NCBI GenBank assembly: GCA_964648505.1
Contig: CAZYMI010000003.1
Span: 1-64,000 of the forward strand
Source of the DNA: CAZYMI01 sp964648505
Lineage (GTDB): Bacteria > Pseudomonadota > Alphaproteobacteria > Micavibrionales > Micavibrionaceae
DNA: 64,000 bases
Direction of reading: 5' to 3'
The notes under the pieces are model-generated. The model worked only from the letters and a program-made list of their open reading frames with translations. It was not told where the DNA came from and searched no databases. Shown here in pieces: positions 8,085 to 16,212 of this stretch. Made by a program: the position numbers and the translations under genes. Within the stretch, counting starts at the first letter, position 1. The number at the start of each line of letters is the position of its first letter.

Positions 8085-9812
8085 TTAATTTGAGTTGATT
8101 TTTCGGCTTTTCCTTTGTACAAAGCGGCTCGGTTCAAGGATTTGTGCCGTTTTTCGAGGAACCCCCCAGCCAATACCGCAAAGCTGATCACTTATAATTT
8201 GCGCCCCCATTAAAGATGATAAAAGCCCATGTGACCCTTGTGCGGTTGACGTATAAACACGATCTTGCAAAAAACCTATAACCGGAAACCGATCTTGCGC
8301 AGCAAGCCTGAGTGCCGCCCGCCCCCCTGTTATACGCAAACACCCTTTTAATTCGGGCACTGCTTCCTCAAACCTGTCCAAATTCTGCATTCCATCTTCA
8401 AGGCGCAGGGCTGTATCGGTCAGCCAAGGCTGAAATGTAGATCCCACAATGTGACGACCTTCAAAAACAGGTGTGCAATAACCACCATAACAAATATTTG
8501 TTTGAAGCGGCACTTGAATGCCGGATGTTGCGTAGCTGATTTGTCCACGAACTGTGCTTATGGGTAAGCCTTCTATAACTTGCCCATGTGCAATAATAAC
8601 AACATCGTAAGTTTTAGTTAAATCATAAGGGTTTGGGCAGGTTGCGTTGAATTCAACTTCTATATCCCGCAAATATCGCCTGACAAGTTTTTCTGGCGAC
8701 ACAAAACCAGATTGCGGCAACCATAATGCTTCATGTGAAATTGGGAACCCTGCATGCCGCGACGCTTCACGGACCGAGCAATAATCCATATGATCTGTAT
8801 GCCACCCCCAGCTTTGCATCATAGAAAAAAAACGTTTACGTTTATCTTCTGTGGTTGCTAAATGAAGCGCACCAACGGGGTGAAAATCAACGTCATCAAA
8901 CAAAGAAAATGTACGATAAGCATTGGCAAATGCGCTCATATAAAATTCAGCTTCAGGTCCACGATTGGCTGTGAACCGAGGGTTATATAGCCCCAAAGGA
9001 TTACCCGATGCGCCTGTGGCAAGCGTATGCGCGGCCTCTAAAACCCGAACTTTATGGCCTTGTTTGTGCAAAACATAAGCTAGCGCCGCCCCTGAAAGTC
9101 CTGCGCCTATAATAGCAATCGATTTTTGAGATCTGTTATAATGTTTTGCTAAAACCTGACTGGTTGAATGGCCTGTAATCATATCGCGCTTATGACCAAA
9201 GCCCTTTGCTTTTTCAACATTAAACCCAGCAAGATGCAGCCCTTCGCGAACAAGACGCGCAGCCGAAAATGTTGCCACTGTTGTTTTGGAATGACACAGG
9301 CGTTTTAAATTTTCAAACACTGTGTCAGACCACATGTCAGGATTTTTAGCCGGAGAAAACCCATCAAGAAAAATAGCGTCAACACAAGCATCCAACTCAG
9401 GAATTGCGTTATTCACATCATCAAAAATTAAAGTCAGATGGATTTGTGGGGTCAGATCAAGCCTGTGCCAACCGCCAATACGCAAAGGATAATGCTGTAA
9501 CAAAACATCAAGCTTTTGTGATAATTCTGGCCAGTTTAAAAGCGCTTGTTTAATTTCAGCAATAGAAAGTGGGTGTTTCTCAAAAGAGATATAATGTAAA
9601 TGCTGTTTTGATTTTGCTGTAAGCTCAAAAGATTCCCAAACAGCAAGGAAATTCAGGCCCGTACCAAATCCTGTCTCCAAAATAACAAAATCATCTTTGC
9701 CATGCCATGCATCTGGCAACTGGTTGCCTGCCAAAAACACATGCCGCGCTTCTGCCAATCCGTCATGGATGGAAAAATATACATCGTCAAACTGATCTGA
9801 CCTAATTGTCAT
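8085..9812 (-). CDS. mnmC: Bifunctional tRNA 5-methylaminomethyl-2-thiouridine biosynthesis protein
   Basis: Completes the wobble modification mnm5s2U34 in tRNAs. The 575-residue protein has the two expected halves: an SAM-dependent methyltransferase (about 1-230) with ETGFGTGLNF at 46-55 and the FLDGFSPAKNPDMW signature at 148-161, and a FAD-dependent oxidoreductase (from about 231) with dinucleotide-binding GAGLSG at 236-241 and ASGNPLG shortly after. In E. coli the oxidase half removes the carboxymethyl arm and the methyltransferase half methylates the resulting amine. The protein is somewhat shorter than the enterobacterial form. It starts 24 bases after the PhoH-like gene and is probably co-transcribed with it. 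Confidence 0.93.
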   Translation of the reverse strand: MTIRSDQFDDVYFSIHDGLAEARHVFLAGNQLPDAWHGKDDFVILETGFGTGLNFLAVWESFELTAKSKQHLHYISFEKHPLSIAEIKQALLNWPELSQKLDVLLQHYPLRIGGWHRLDLTPQIHLTLIFDDVNNAIPELDACVDAIFLDGFSPAKNPDMWSDTVFENLKRLCHSKTTVATFSAARLVREGLHLAGFNVEKAKGFGHKRDMITGHSTSQVLAKHYNRSQKSIAIIGAGLSGAALAYVLHKQGHKVRVLEAAHTLATGASGNPLGLYNPRFTANRGPEAEFYMSAFANAYRTFSLFDDVDFHPVGALHLATTEDKRKRFFSMMQSWGWHTDHMDYCSVREASRHAGFPISHEALWLPQSGFVSPEKLVRRYLRDIEVEFNATCPNPYDLTKTYDVVIIAHGQVIEGLPISTVRGQISYATSGIQVPLQTNICYGGYCTPVFEGRHIVGSTFQPWLTDTALRLEDGMQNLDRFEEAVPELKGCLRITGGRAALRLAAQDRFPVIGFLQDRVYTSTAQGSHGLLSSLMGAQIISDQLCGIGWGVPRKTAQILEPSRFVQRKSRKINSN

Positions 9813-9836
9813 CGCCCCTTAGACATGGGGGGAAAA

Positions 9837-10619
9837 CTATAAAACGTCAAGCATTTCTGCAACAAGAGGATGGCGCACAATATCGGTTGATTTTAAGCGC
9901 ACAGTTGCAATATTCGGCAGCGCATCAAATCGCCGCGCGACTTCAGCTAAGCCTGACATCCCTTCTAGCAGATCGGATTGCTCAGGGTCTCCTGTGACCA
10001 CCATTGTTGAATGCCAGCCAAGACGCGATAACAACATTTTAAGCTGCGCATAGGTGCAGTTTTGCGCTTCATCAATTACAACAAAAGAATTGTTAAGGGT
10101 ACGGCCCCGCATAAAACCGACAGGTGCAATTTCAATCGTGCCTTCATCAAGGCACTGACGAACACGTTTTCCGCCCATGCGGTCACCCAGCGCATCATAA
10201 AGCGGGCGCAGATAAGGTGCCATTTTCTCATGCATGTCGCCTGGCAGATATCCCAGACTTTCCCCGGCTTCCATCGCTGGTCGGGATAGAATAATGCGCT
10301 CAACTTTTTCAGCTTCCAATGCTTCGACTGCCGCGGCGATCGCTAAATAGGTTTTACCTGTACCAGCCGGGCCGATGGCAAGCGTTAGTGACTTTTCTTC
10401 GATCGCCTTCATCAGTTCGCGCTGACCTTCGGTACGCGGTTTGACTTTGCGCATATAAGATTTATCGCGCTGACTGTCGATCTGATCCGCTAAAGGGGAC
10501 CACCGTTCTGACTTTCGCCCCCCTTGTTCTTCCATGTCGAAAGCGGGGTGCAAAATCCGTCCGTCACGAGACGCGTGAACAAGTTGTGGACGTTGGTTTT
10601 TGCGGAGTTTTTTTGACAT
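9837..10619 (-). CDS. PhoH-family ATPase (short form)
   Basis: A 260-residue cytoplasmic P-loop ATPase of the PhoH family. Walker A GPAGTGKT is at residues 83-90, Walker B reads VVIDEAQN (about 166-173), and the sensor-like GDPEQSD follows. PhoH proteins are RNA-associated ATPases linked to phosphate starvation or RNA turnover. Met at 10619 is chosen because AGAAGGA precedes it; the frame stays open further upstream but that part is Arg/Pro-rich and overlaps a palindromic leader. It lacks the KH-like N-terminal extension of the ybeZ type, and no ybeY is adjacent, so it is the shorter paralogue. Confidence 0.88.
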   Translation of the reverse strand: MSKKLRKNQRPQLVHASRDGRILHPAFDMEEQGGRKSERWSPLADQIDSQRDKSYMRKVKPRTEGQRELMKAIEEKSLTLAIGPAGTGKTYLAIAAAVEALEAEKVERIILSRPAMEAGESLGYLPGDMHEKMAPYLRPLYDALGDRMGGKRVRQCLDEGTIEIAPVGFMRGRTLNNSFVVIDEAQNCTYAQLKMLLSRLGWHSTMVVTGDPEQSDLLEGMSGLAEVARRFDALPNIATVRLKSTDIVRHPLVAEMLDVL

Positions 10620-10700
10620 GAAGCGTCCTTCTGGCCACCTATATGGCCTTTTGGGGTGAGAGAAAGGCGGAGTTTGACCGACAGGTCGAGGGAGGGAGCG

Positions 10701-10717
10701 GCGAAACGACGTTTCGC
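10701..10717. repeat. Perfect inverted repeat in the phoH-like leader, flanked by GGAGGGA copies
   Basis: Arms GCGAAACG and CGTTTCGC surround a single base. The palindrome is bracketed by direct copies of GGAGGGA (10691-10697 and 10718-10724). It lies about 80 bases upstream of the PhoH-like start, in DNA that is richer in G and C than its surroundings. It may be a repeated extragenic palindrome or a regulator site; only one copy is visible in this window. Confidence 0.6.
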
Positions 10718-10835
10718 GGAGGGAGACTTTGAGCTGATAGCGGAAATTCGGATTCTGGACAAGGAACCGTTCCGGTAAGGGTGTCAACGACAAAGTGATT
10801 CTATCAGAATTCGCTTGCCCTCACAACATCAATAC

Positions 10836-10872
10836 AAAAAGGGCGCGGCTACGTTTCATCGCACCCGCGCCC
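10836..10872 (-). terminator. Factor-independent terminator of nrdB
   Basis: Read on the minus strand, GGGCGCGG (10872-10865) pairs with CCGCGCCC (10848-10841) and is followed by TTTTT. It lies 18 bases after the nrdB stop codon. Confidence 0.8.
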
Positions 10873-10889
10873 CCCATATAAAAAAGAAA

Positions 10890-11957
10890 TTACTCGGCCG
10901 CTTCTGATGTATCAACTGGCTTCGGTTTAATACCATAGGCACCTGCGAAAACATTCTTCTCAAACACCTGTTCCCAAGCCCCTTGGGTGGATGCTTTGGA
11001 ATATTCAGTTGCTCTGTTCTCGAAGAAGTTTGCATGTTCTGCACCATTCAGCATCACATCCATCCACGGTAATGGGTTTTTATCGATGCCAAAAATAGGT
11101 TCAAGATTTAGCTGCTGCAAACGACGATCACCAATAAAGCGAATGTAGTTTTTTACTTCTTGAGGTTCAAGACCTTCCACGCCGCCCATTTCAAAGGCCA
11201 GATCAATAAAGTTATCTTCAAAGCCAACAATCGTGCGGCAGCTTTCTGTAATTTCAGCGCGCAGCTCATCATCCCAGATATCTTTATTTTCTGCGATAAA
11301 GGCATTAAACAGCTTGATCATAGACAGACAATGCAAGGTTTCATCGCGCACTGACCACGTAACAATCTGCCCCATACCCTTCATTTTATTAAAGCGCGGG
11401 AAGTTCATCAAAATTGCAAACGATGCAAATAGCTGCAGCCCTTCAGTGAAAGCACCAAACATCGCCATGGTTTTGGCGATATCACGACGCGACGACATAG
11501 ATGCATTCTGCATATAATCAAACTTATCTTTCATCGCCTTATATTTTAAGAACGCTGAATACTCTATTTCCGGCATGCCAATTGTATCAAGCAAATGCGA
11601 GTAGGCTGCGATATGCACTGTTTCAATGTTAGAAAATGCTGCGAGCATCATCTGCACTTCAACAGGACCGAATACTTGTGAATAATGTTTCATATAGCAG
11701 TTATTCACTTCAACATCCGACTGCGTGAAAAAGCGGAAAATTTGAGTCATCAAGTTGCGCTCTGAATCAGTTAGGTTCTTTTTCCAGTCGCGCACATCTT
11801 CGGCGAGCGGCACTTCTTCAGGCAGCCAGTGAATGCGTTGCTGGGTCAGCCACGCCTCATAACACCACGGATACAAGAACGGTTTATATTGATGGCGTTC
11901 TTGCAAAAGCGGGGAATTGGCAAGCTTCACATCATCAGAAATGACAGATTTGGCCAT
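10890..11957 (-). CDS. nrdB: Ribonucleoside-diphosphate reductase class I, beta subunit
   Basis: Radical-generating subunit that makes the tyrosyl radical used by NrdA to reduce ribonucleotides. The 355-residue protein has the di-metal ligands Asp81, Glu112 and His115 in the first half (the latter two in ETVH) and the second Glu/His set in FTEGLQLF and RDETLHC. Tyr119, four residues after His115, matches the radical tyrosine, so this is a Tyr-radical type and not the Phe-substituted class Ic. A strong AGGAG lies eight bases before ATG. nrdA is 2 kb away on the same strand but three genes, one of them opposite, separate the subunits. Two NrdR boxes lie 86-133 bases upstream. Confidence 0.95.
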   Translation of the reverse strand: MAKSVISDDVKLANSPLLQERHQYKPFLYPWCYEAWLTQQRIHWLPEEVPLAEDVRDWKKNLTDSERNLMTQIFRFFTQSDVEVNNCYMKHYSQVFGPVEVQMMLAAFSNIETVHIAAYSHLLDTIGMPEIEYSAFLKYKAMKDKFDYMQNASMSSRRDIAKTMAMFGAFTEGLQLFASFAILMNFPRFNKMKGMGQIVTWSVRDETLHCLSMIKLFNAFIAENKDIWDDELRAEITESCRTIVGFEDNFIDLAFEMGGVEGLEPQEVKNYIRFIGDRRLQQLNLEPIFGIDKNPLPWMDVMLNGAEHANFFENRATEYSKASTQGAWEQVFEKNVFAGAYGIKPKPVDTSEAAE

Positions 11958-12042
11958 TTAAAAAACTCCTGAAAAAAGTATAAAACCACTATAGGCACAA
12001 GTAAGTTAGACCGATTCGAGGGATAGGGAATAGAAGGACAAA

Positions 12043-12058
12043 TCACTTTATTTTGTGT
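12043..12058 (-). promoter_or_regulatory. NrdR box 2 (proximal, degenerate)
   Basis: TCACTTTATTTTGTGT matches the NrdR consensus acaCwAtATaTwGtgt with a few mismatches in the left half. It is 32 bases centre to centre from the perfect box, about three helical turns, which is the usual tandem spacing for NrdR sites. Confidence 0.75.
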
Positions 12059-12074
12059 ATTTTTTGTAATATTA

Positions 12075-12090
12075 ACACTATATATTGTGT
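12075..12090 (-). promoter_or_regulatory. NrdR box 1 (consensus)
   Basis: ACACTATATATTGTGT fits the NrdR consensus acaCwAtATaTwGtgt at every specified position. NrdR is the zinc-finger/ATP-cone repressor of ribonucleotide reductase genes. The box lies 118 bases upstream of nrdB and 48 bases upstream of the divergent histidine phosphatase gene, so both could be affected. Confidence 0.88.
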
Positions 12091-12137
12091 TTTTTAATTT
12101 TATAGACAAAAAGAAATATGTCTATTAGCGTAGCTTC

Positions 12138-12914
12138 ATGATTTACCTTATACGCCATGGTTTCTCCCAAGGAAACGCCGATTTTGAAAATTATATTAAA
12201 ATTGGCGATGAAAAGCTTGGTCTTGATGATCGGGGCTGGCAACAAGCTATTACAGCCGGTGCTTTTTTGGCGCCGTATCTTGCGCAACAAGGTCTGGAAA
12301 ATTGGCCTAGAATATGGACAAGCTCACTTCAGCGCACAATTGAAACCACAAGCGGTCTCTTATCGGGTATGGGTTCTGTTTTTAAGGGCCAACCGGAACT
12401 TCATGAAGATCCACGCCTGGTAGAAATGAGCTTTGGCGTACTCTCTCATCTAATCAAAAAATCTCAAGACCCAGTTGACGGACTGCCCTACAAAAATATT
12501 CTTGCCTTATCAGAAGAATTTTATCGCCTTAACCCCTTCACATCCATGCCACCTTTTGGCGAGTCCCCTTTGAGCACGCTTGGAAGGGTTGATAATGTTA
12601 TTGCTACATTATGCCGCGACATTGAAAATGGTACAAAGCCACACATCATCGTCACACATGGCGCCACCATTAAAGCTTTTCTGATGCGCTGGTTTCACTT
12701 ACCCATGTCTGCTTGGAAAGAGTTAAAAACACCGAATAACTGCGATATTTTTTGTATTAAGCCTGGTGAAAACGGCAATCTAAGACACATCGTGACCCAA
12801 ATATTTGATGGTGAAAATGGCCTTGCTGTTCATACAAATCCTATCGCACACATCAAACACTTAACAGTCAGCGCGCTCCCTGCTGTTCCCGCGCACCTTA
12901 AAAGAAATCTTTAA
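12138..12914 (+). CDS. Histidine phosphatase superfamily protein
   Basis: A 258-residue member of the branch-1 histidine phosphatase (phosphoglycerate mutase-like) family. The catalytic RHG with His7 opens the protein (MIYLIRHG), the second catalytic arginine lies in SSLQRTIETT, and the second histidine lies in VTHGATIKAF. No signal peptide is present, so it is cytoplasmic. The substrate cannot be deduced; GpmB-, CobC- and SixA-like roles are all possible. It is divergent from nrdB and shares its intergenic region with the NrdR boxes. Its stop codon overlaps that of the convergent YciI gene by four bases. Confidence 0.82.
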   Translation: MIYLIRHGFSQGNADFENYIKIGDEKLGLDDRGWQQAITAGAFLAPYLAQQGLENWPRIWTSSLQRTIETTSGLLSGMGSVFKGQPELHEDPRLVEMSFGVLSHLIKKSQDPVDGLPYKNILALSEEFYRLNPFTSMPPFGESPLSTLGRVDNVIATLCRDIENGTKPHIIVTHGATIKAFLMRWFHLPMSAWKELKTPNNCDIFCIKPGENGNLRHIVTQIFDGENGLAVHTNPIAHIKHLTVSALPAVPAHLKRNL

Positions 12915-13225
12915 AGATCTGGAAAAAATTTTAGGAAGCTCGGCCCAATCCCGCACTCCATGACCTCAATTTTTTCCCACACTTTACCTGTTACATAAGG
13001 CTCACTCGCCATCCACGCATCTAATGTGGCACGGTCTGGCACATTAAACACCATCACTGACCCGCACATCTGGCCTGCATCATTTTTAAGTGCCGCACCA
13101 AAAATTTGCTCGCCACGTTCTACGGCCGTATCACATTTGGCAATATGTTCGGCCCGCGCGGCCATACGCCTCTCCAGCGCGCCTGCATCCTTATAATCAT
13201 AAGCAATCACAACAAATTGTTTCAT
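12911..13225 (-). CDS. YciI family protein
   Basis: A 104-residue protein of the YciI/YCII fold (ferredoxin-like). It starts MKQFVVIAYDYKDAGALERR, and the segments AGAL-x-RR-x-AR-x-EH and GSVMVFNVPDRATLDAWMASEPYV are characteristic: the conserved His and Asp are thought to form the active site. Some members act as dehydrochlorinases, but the function of most is unknown. The start at 13225 is chosen because MKQF is the family N-terminus and AGG lies upstream. It follows the Cys-rich membrane protein gene by 17 bases in the same direction. Confidence 0.82.
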   Translation of the reverse strand: MKQFVVIAYDYKDAGALERRMAARAEHIAKCDTAVERGEQIFGAALKNDAGQMCGSVMVFNVPDRATLDAWMASEPYVTGKVWEKIEVMECGIGPSFLKFFPDL

Positions 13226-13242
13226 GAAAACTAAACCTGATG

Positions 13243-13794
13243 TTAAACAGACGGCGTATTTTGGCCCGCGCTGCACTGACACGACCCCTTACAACAACAC
13301 ATCTTAAACGCGCCGCATTTAGACCAGCAACATTTCCCGCCACTTAAAACAGCATAAACGATTGTAAATAAAATCAGCGTCTCCAGAAAACTGGTGATAA
13401 ACCACAACACGGCAAGGGTTGCTGATATAGGCATCCATGCAAATGTGACCGCATGCAAAACCCCTATCAGAGCAGACACGGCAAGAATAAGCCTAAGAGG
13501 GCAACCGCATTTTTTATGAACAGATGCAATCACCGTGACCAGCAGAGCTGTAAAAAACTGCCCTGCAACGGCAATGTAAAAATGCGATTGCATATCAGCA
13601 GGCGTTCGCCATAAATCAGGGGTCTGGTTATAAAAACCTGAAAGCAAATAGCCATGCACCAACATCTGGTGCAAAAAAACAAAAATAAACCCGACAAACG
13701 CAGCCAATATAAATTTCTTTTTATCACAACAGGTACCAGAGCTTTTTTGTTCACTTGTGTCGCATGGTGTTTTGTTGGCATTACAGCATGTCAT
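13243..13794 (-). CDS. Four-helix membrane protein with cysteine-rich tails
   Basis: A 183-residue protein I do not recognise with confidence. Four hydrophobic segments are visible (starting at FILAAFVGF, HFYIAVAGQ, LRLILAVSA and ATLAVLWFI). Both tails and one loop are rich in cysteine: five Cys in the first 25 residues, a CGC in the middle loop, and eight Cys in the last 35 residues, including KMCCCKGSCQC. Fifteen cysteines in total suggest metal binding at the membrane. With four helices both tails lie on the same side. AAGGAG three bases before the ATG at 13794 supports the start. It is followed by the YciI gene. Confidence 0.7.
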   Translation of the reverse strand: MTCCNANKTPCDTSEQKSSGTCCDKKKFILAAFVGFIFVFLHQMLVHGYLLSGFYNQTPDLWRTPADMQSHFYIAVAGQFFTALLVTVIASVHKKCGCPLRLILAVSALIGVLHAVTFAWMPISATLAVLWFITSFLETLILFTIVYAVLSGGKCCWSKCGAFKMCCCKGSCQCSAGQNTPSV

Positions 13795-13853
13795 AAAGGC
13801 TCCTTTTGGTTTCAAATCATCTTACACCTGATTTGACCTTTGACCTATATTGA

Positions 13854-13880
13854 AAAAGCCCGGAATATACCCGGGCTTTT
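13854..13880 (-). terminator. Factor-independent terminator of nrdA
   Basis: Ten-base arms AAAAGCCCGG and CCGGGCTTTT enclose the loop AATATAC; on the minus strand the stem ends in TTTTT. It is 25 bases after the nrdA stop. Confidence 0.85.
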
Positions 13881-13904
13881 CAGAAAGAAAGGAAGATTAT
13901 CAAT

Positions 13905-15737
13905 TTACTGGCACGCCAGACATTCTTCATAATTTTTTTCGCCCAATTCACCTTGAACAGGTTCATCAGAACGCGGAATCCCATCTTTTGCACGCTTCCA
14001 GCTTGCATCAGATTCAGCGCGCATGATCGATTTGGATCGACAATAATATAAAGATTTTACACCCTTTGCCCATGCTTCCCAGTGAATGCGATGAAGTTCT
14101 TCTTTTTGCACATTTGCAGGTAGAAACACATTCAAAGACTGCGCCTGACAGACGAAAGGCGTACGATCGGCAGCATGTTCAATCAACCAACGCTGATCAA
14201 TTTCAAAAGCCGTTTTAAACACATCTTTTTCCTCGGCGGATAGAAAATCAAGATGTTGAACAGACCCTTCATTGGTAAAGATAGACGACCAAATCTCATC
14301 TGTATTCAGCCCCTTTGATTCTAAAATCGCTTCCAGATATTTATTCTTTACAGCAAACGATCCTGACAATGTTTTATGAGTGAAAGCATTCGCTGCATTC
14401 GGTTCAATCCCGGGTGAGGATCCACCACAAATAATTGAAATAGACGCTGTAGGGGCAATTGCCATTTTGTTGGAAAAACGTTCTTCGATCCCATAATCCT
14501 TAGCATCAGGGCAAGCGCCACGTTCATGGGCAAGCTTGACAGATGCATCATCTGCCTGACGTTTGATATGTTGGAACATACGACGGTTCCACACTTTAGC
14601 CATCACCCCTTCAATCGGGATGCTTTTTTGCTGCAAGAAAGAATGAAAGCCCATAACACCAAGACCAACCGAACGCTCACGCATCGCGGCATACTTTGCG
14701 CGCTTCATCGAATCTGGTGCTTTATTAATAAAATCAGTCAACACATTATCAAGAAAGCGCATCACATCTTCGATAAACGTCGGATGATCATGCCACTGAT
14801 CGAACGTCTCCAGATTAAGCGATGATAAACAACACACAGCCGTGCGGTCATTACCAAGATGATCACGCCCCGTTGGCAATGTAATTTCCGAACACAGATT
14901 AGACATTTTCACATTTAAACCTGCCATCTTGTGATGGTCGGGAATATTGTCATTTACGTGATCGATATAAACAATATAAGGCTCACCCGTTTCAATTCTG
15001 GCTGTCAGCAATCTGATCCACAAATCACGCGCTTTTACTGTTGCGATAACGGCATTATCTTTTGGTGACCGCAAAGCCCATTCCTGATCTTCAGCAACAG
15101 CTTGCATAAAAGCATTGTTGACCAAAACGCCATGATGCAAATTAAGTGCTTTGCGATTTGGATCCCCGCCTGTAGGGCGCCTGATTTCAATAAATTCTTC
15201 AATTTCCGGATGCCAGATCGGTAGATAGATTGCAGCTGATCCACGACGCAAAGACCCTTGCGAAATCGCCAGCGTCAACGAATCCATCACACGAATGAAC
15301 GGTACAATACCTGACGTTTTACCATTGCGGCCAACCTTCTCGCCGATCGATCGTACATTTCCCCAATAAGAACCGATGCCGCCGCCCAACGAAGCCAGCC
15401 AAACATTTTCATTCCACAAAGATACAATTTCTTCCAAGCTGTCATTGGTTTCATTCAAAAAGCAGGAAATGGGCAATCCGCGACTGGTGCCCCCATTGGA
15501 AAGAATGGGAGTAGACGGCATAAACCACAATTTGGAAATGTAATCATATAAACGCTGAGCATGCGCACTATCGTCACCGTAATACATTGCAACACGCGCA
15601 AACAGATCCTGAGGACCTTCTTCAGGAAGCAAATAGCGATCCACAAGGGTCGCTAGACCAAAGGCTGTTAAATTAGAATCGCGACTGGTATCAATCTGAA
15701 CCCTGTTTCCGCGTTCCATCTGTGCAACATCAAACAT
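13905..15737 (-). CDS. nrdA: Ribonucleoside-diphosphate reductase class I, alpha subunit (no ATP-cone)
   Basis: Catalytic subunit that reduces ribonucleoside diphosphates with the radical supplied by NrdB. The 610-residue protein contains the redox pair cysteines in PISCF (Cys92) and CCLSSLN (Cys302/303), the active-site N-x-C-x-E (Asn280, Cys282, Glu284) and the C-terminal shuttle pair CLAC (Cys606, Cys609). The usual N-terminal ATP-cone (about 90 residues in E. coli) is absent: the protein starts directly with the region before the barrel, so dATP feedback through the activity site should be missing. The ATG at 15737 follows GGGGAG; a longer reading is possible but encodes an unlikely leader. 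DnaA-type boxes lie upstream. Confidence 0.94.
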   Translation of the reverse strand: MFDVAQMERGNRVQIDTSRDSNLTAFGLATLVDRYLLPEEGPQDLFARVAMYYGDDSAHAQRLYDYISKLWFMPSTPILSNGGTSRGLPISCFLNETNDSLEEIVSLWNENVWLASLGGGIGSYWGNVRSIGEKVGRNGKTSGIVPFIRVMDSLTLAISQGSLRRGSAAIYLPIWHPEIEEFIEIRRPTGGDPNRKALNLHHGVLVNNAFMQAVAEDQEWALRSPKDNAVIATVKARDLWIRLLTARIETGEPYIVYIDHVNDNIPDHHKMAGLNVKMSNLCSEITLPTGRDHLGNDRTAVCCLSSLNLETFDQWHDHPTFIEDVMRFLDNVLTDFINKAPDSMKRAKYAAMRERSVGLGVMGFHSFLQQKSIPIEGVMAKVWNRRMFQHIKRQADDASVKLAHERGACPDAKDYGIEERFSNKMAIAPTASISIICGGSSPGIEPNAANAFTHKTLSGSFAVKNKYLEAILESKGLNTDEIWSSIFTNEGSVQHLDFLSAEEKDVFKTAFEIDQRWLIEHAADRTPFVCQAQSLNVFLPANVQKEELHRIHWEAWAKGVKSLYYCRSKSIMRAESDASWKRAKDGIPRSDEPVQGELGEKNYEECLACQ

Positions 15738-16212
15738 GACCCGAACTCCCCTTAATGAGTACTTCCCCGAACAACCCACAATTGTGGATGATAGTTTGTG
15801 AATAACTTTGGCAGGACCACAACCCCTTGGGGCTATGTCACTTATCAACCTACACGATCTTGTGGTTTAAGGGTATATGATTTTAATCCTAAAAAAATCT
15901 GCGCACACCCTGTACACGCCTCATGGCTTTGTTTTTACTTGGTTTTCAAGTTTGTTCCGCCATTTTGTCCCCTTCTTTACCACGCTTTATTCTTCAAAAA
16001 AGACAGGAGATTTCAGTATTACAAAAAACATAAGGCGTATTGCAAAATTCTCAATCCTGGTAAGTGTGGTTTGCCTGATGGATTCGCATCAAGCTGAACA
16101 GGCACCGACTCATGTTTTTTGAAAATCCGGCATCTATTCTGAAAATCCTGAAGCAACTCTGCGGTTTTAATTAGGATAAAGGAATGTTTTCCCTTGCCGT
16201 TTAATGAACATA
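15738..16212. other. 475-base gap: nrdA leader and promoter region plus unexplained sequence
   Basis: The part next to nrdA holds a 12-base perfect palindrome CCACAATTGTGG (15776-15787), two DnaA-like boxes and a CCCC-TT-GGGG stem (about 15823-15832). The rest (about 15890-16212) shows no gene I can support on either strand: short open frames exist on the plus strand but lack ribosome binding sites and family resemblance. No tRNA-like cloverleaf was recognised. It could hold a long nrdA leader, a small RNA, or remnants of a lost gene. Confidence 0.6.
15783..15805 (-). promoter_or_regulatory. Pair of DnaA-type boxes upstream of nrdA
   Basis: Minus-strand TTATTCACA (15805-15797) matches the DnaA box TTATNCACA exactly, and TCATCCACA (15791-15783) has one mismatch. 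The two are in the same orientation, 14 bases apart, 46-68 bases before the nrdA start. DnaA control of nrd genes is known in E. coli. No NrdR box of the right length was found here, unlike at nrdB. Confidence 0.5.

Noticed and set aside
8021..8191. N-terminal extension of the Flp pilin
   Set aside because: It overlaps mnmC and would bury the prepilin leader; a strong ribosome binding site marks 8020.
15776..15787. CCACAATTGTGG as an NrdR box
   Set aside because: Too short and lacking the AT-rich centre of the 16-base consensus.
13905..15848. Longer NrdA start at 15848
   Set aside because: The extra 37 residues show no ATP-cone and cover the DnaA-type boxes; 15737 has a ribosome binding site.
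15798..16122. Plus-strand open frames of about 80-100 codons
   Set aside because: No ribosome binding site, no family resemblance, and they overlap the nrdA control region on the other strand.
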